This document shows, one piece after another, positions 63,919 through 64,000 of a DNA stretch of 64,000 nt (position 1 is its first letter; each line of letters begins with the position of its first letter). The stretch is from Sycobia sp. Sy_11. Taxonomy: Eukaryota > Arthropoda > Insecta > Hymenoptera > Epichrysomallidae. The DNA lies in contig JACCIC010000175.1 in assembly GCA_018907035.1 (NCBI GenBank), positions 886,001 through 950,000 of the forward strand. The letters are read 5' to 3'. The notes under the pieces are model-generated. The model was not told the DNA's origin and did no database searches. It was given only the letters and a program-made list of their open reading frames with translations. A program made the position numbers and the translations under genes.

Positions 63919-63967
<49 letters not shown>
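63918..63967. repeat. (CT)n microsatellite with one break
   Basis: CT run interrupted once by a CC near 63938; preceded by CACTCACTCACTCGCT. Confidence 0.96.
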
Positions 63968-63969
<2 letters not shown>

Positions 63970-64000
63970 TTTCGAATGTACTACGGCATACACGCACACA

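Overview
This window looks like nuclear DNA from an arthropod, most likely an insect and possibly a hymenopteran. The grounds are an AT-rich background that still carries many unmethylated-looking CpG-rich islands, a trypsin-fold gene split by short introns with GT/AG-type borders, a decayed mariner transposase, no bacterial-style operons, and a very heavy load of dinucleotide microsatellites. The order-level assignment is an inference from composition. Species cannot be named from the sequence.

Only one convincing protein-coding gene is present. It is a four-exon, plus-strand chymotrypsin-fold gene at 25988-29393 that encodes 303 residues. It has a signal peptide, the His and Asp of the catalytic triad, and an intact splice structure. 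The catalytic Ser is replaced by Gly, the oxyanion-hole Gly by Phe, the usual basic activation site is missing, and one conserved Cys is lost. It is therefore best read as a secreted serine protease homologue (pseudo-protease). Its first intron appears to use a GC donor, its second intron holds (TA)n, (GA)n and a possible solo LTR, and its stop codon runs straight into a (TA)n tract.

Layout: 1-640 is the decayed 3' part of a DD34D mariner. 714-25900 is mostly AT-rich sequence without recognisable genes, broken by CpG-rich islands (about 1900-2570, 10540-11060, 22590-23440) and microsatellite clusters (9277-11522, 13905-14575). 25926-29880 is the protease-homologue locus. 29450-47000 is again gene-poor, with one good-looking orphan exon (31571-31695), a possible retroelement remnant near 33200, two tRNA-like SINE candidates (38666 and 41679) and a GC-rich block with a G-quadruplex motif (41900-42420). 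47040-48060 is the strongest CpG-rich block. 51625-52158 holds an orphan minus-strand reading frame broken by one stop. 58319-58764 is a pair of inverted copies of a small hairpin or MITE-like element. 60200-64000 is dominated by (TA)n, (CA)n and (CT)n.

Roughly three dozen (TA)n tracts of about 30-75 bp occur, on average one per 1.7 kb. Together with nine (GA/CT)n tracts and a 111-bp (GT)n tract they are the most striking physical property of the window. Nearly all the long tyrosine/isoleucine, valine/cysteine, threonine/histidine and serine/leucine reading frames come from these repeats and are not genes. I found no tRNA gene, rRNA, CRISPR array or clearly novel multi-gene system.
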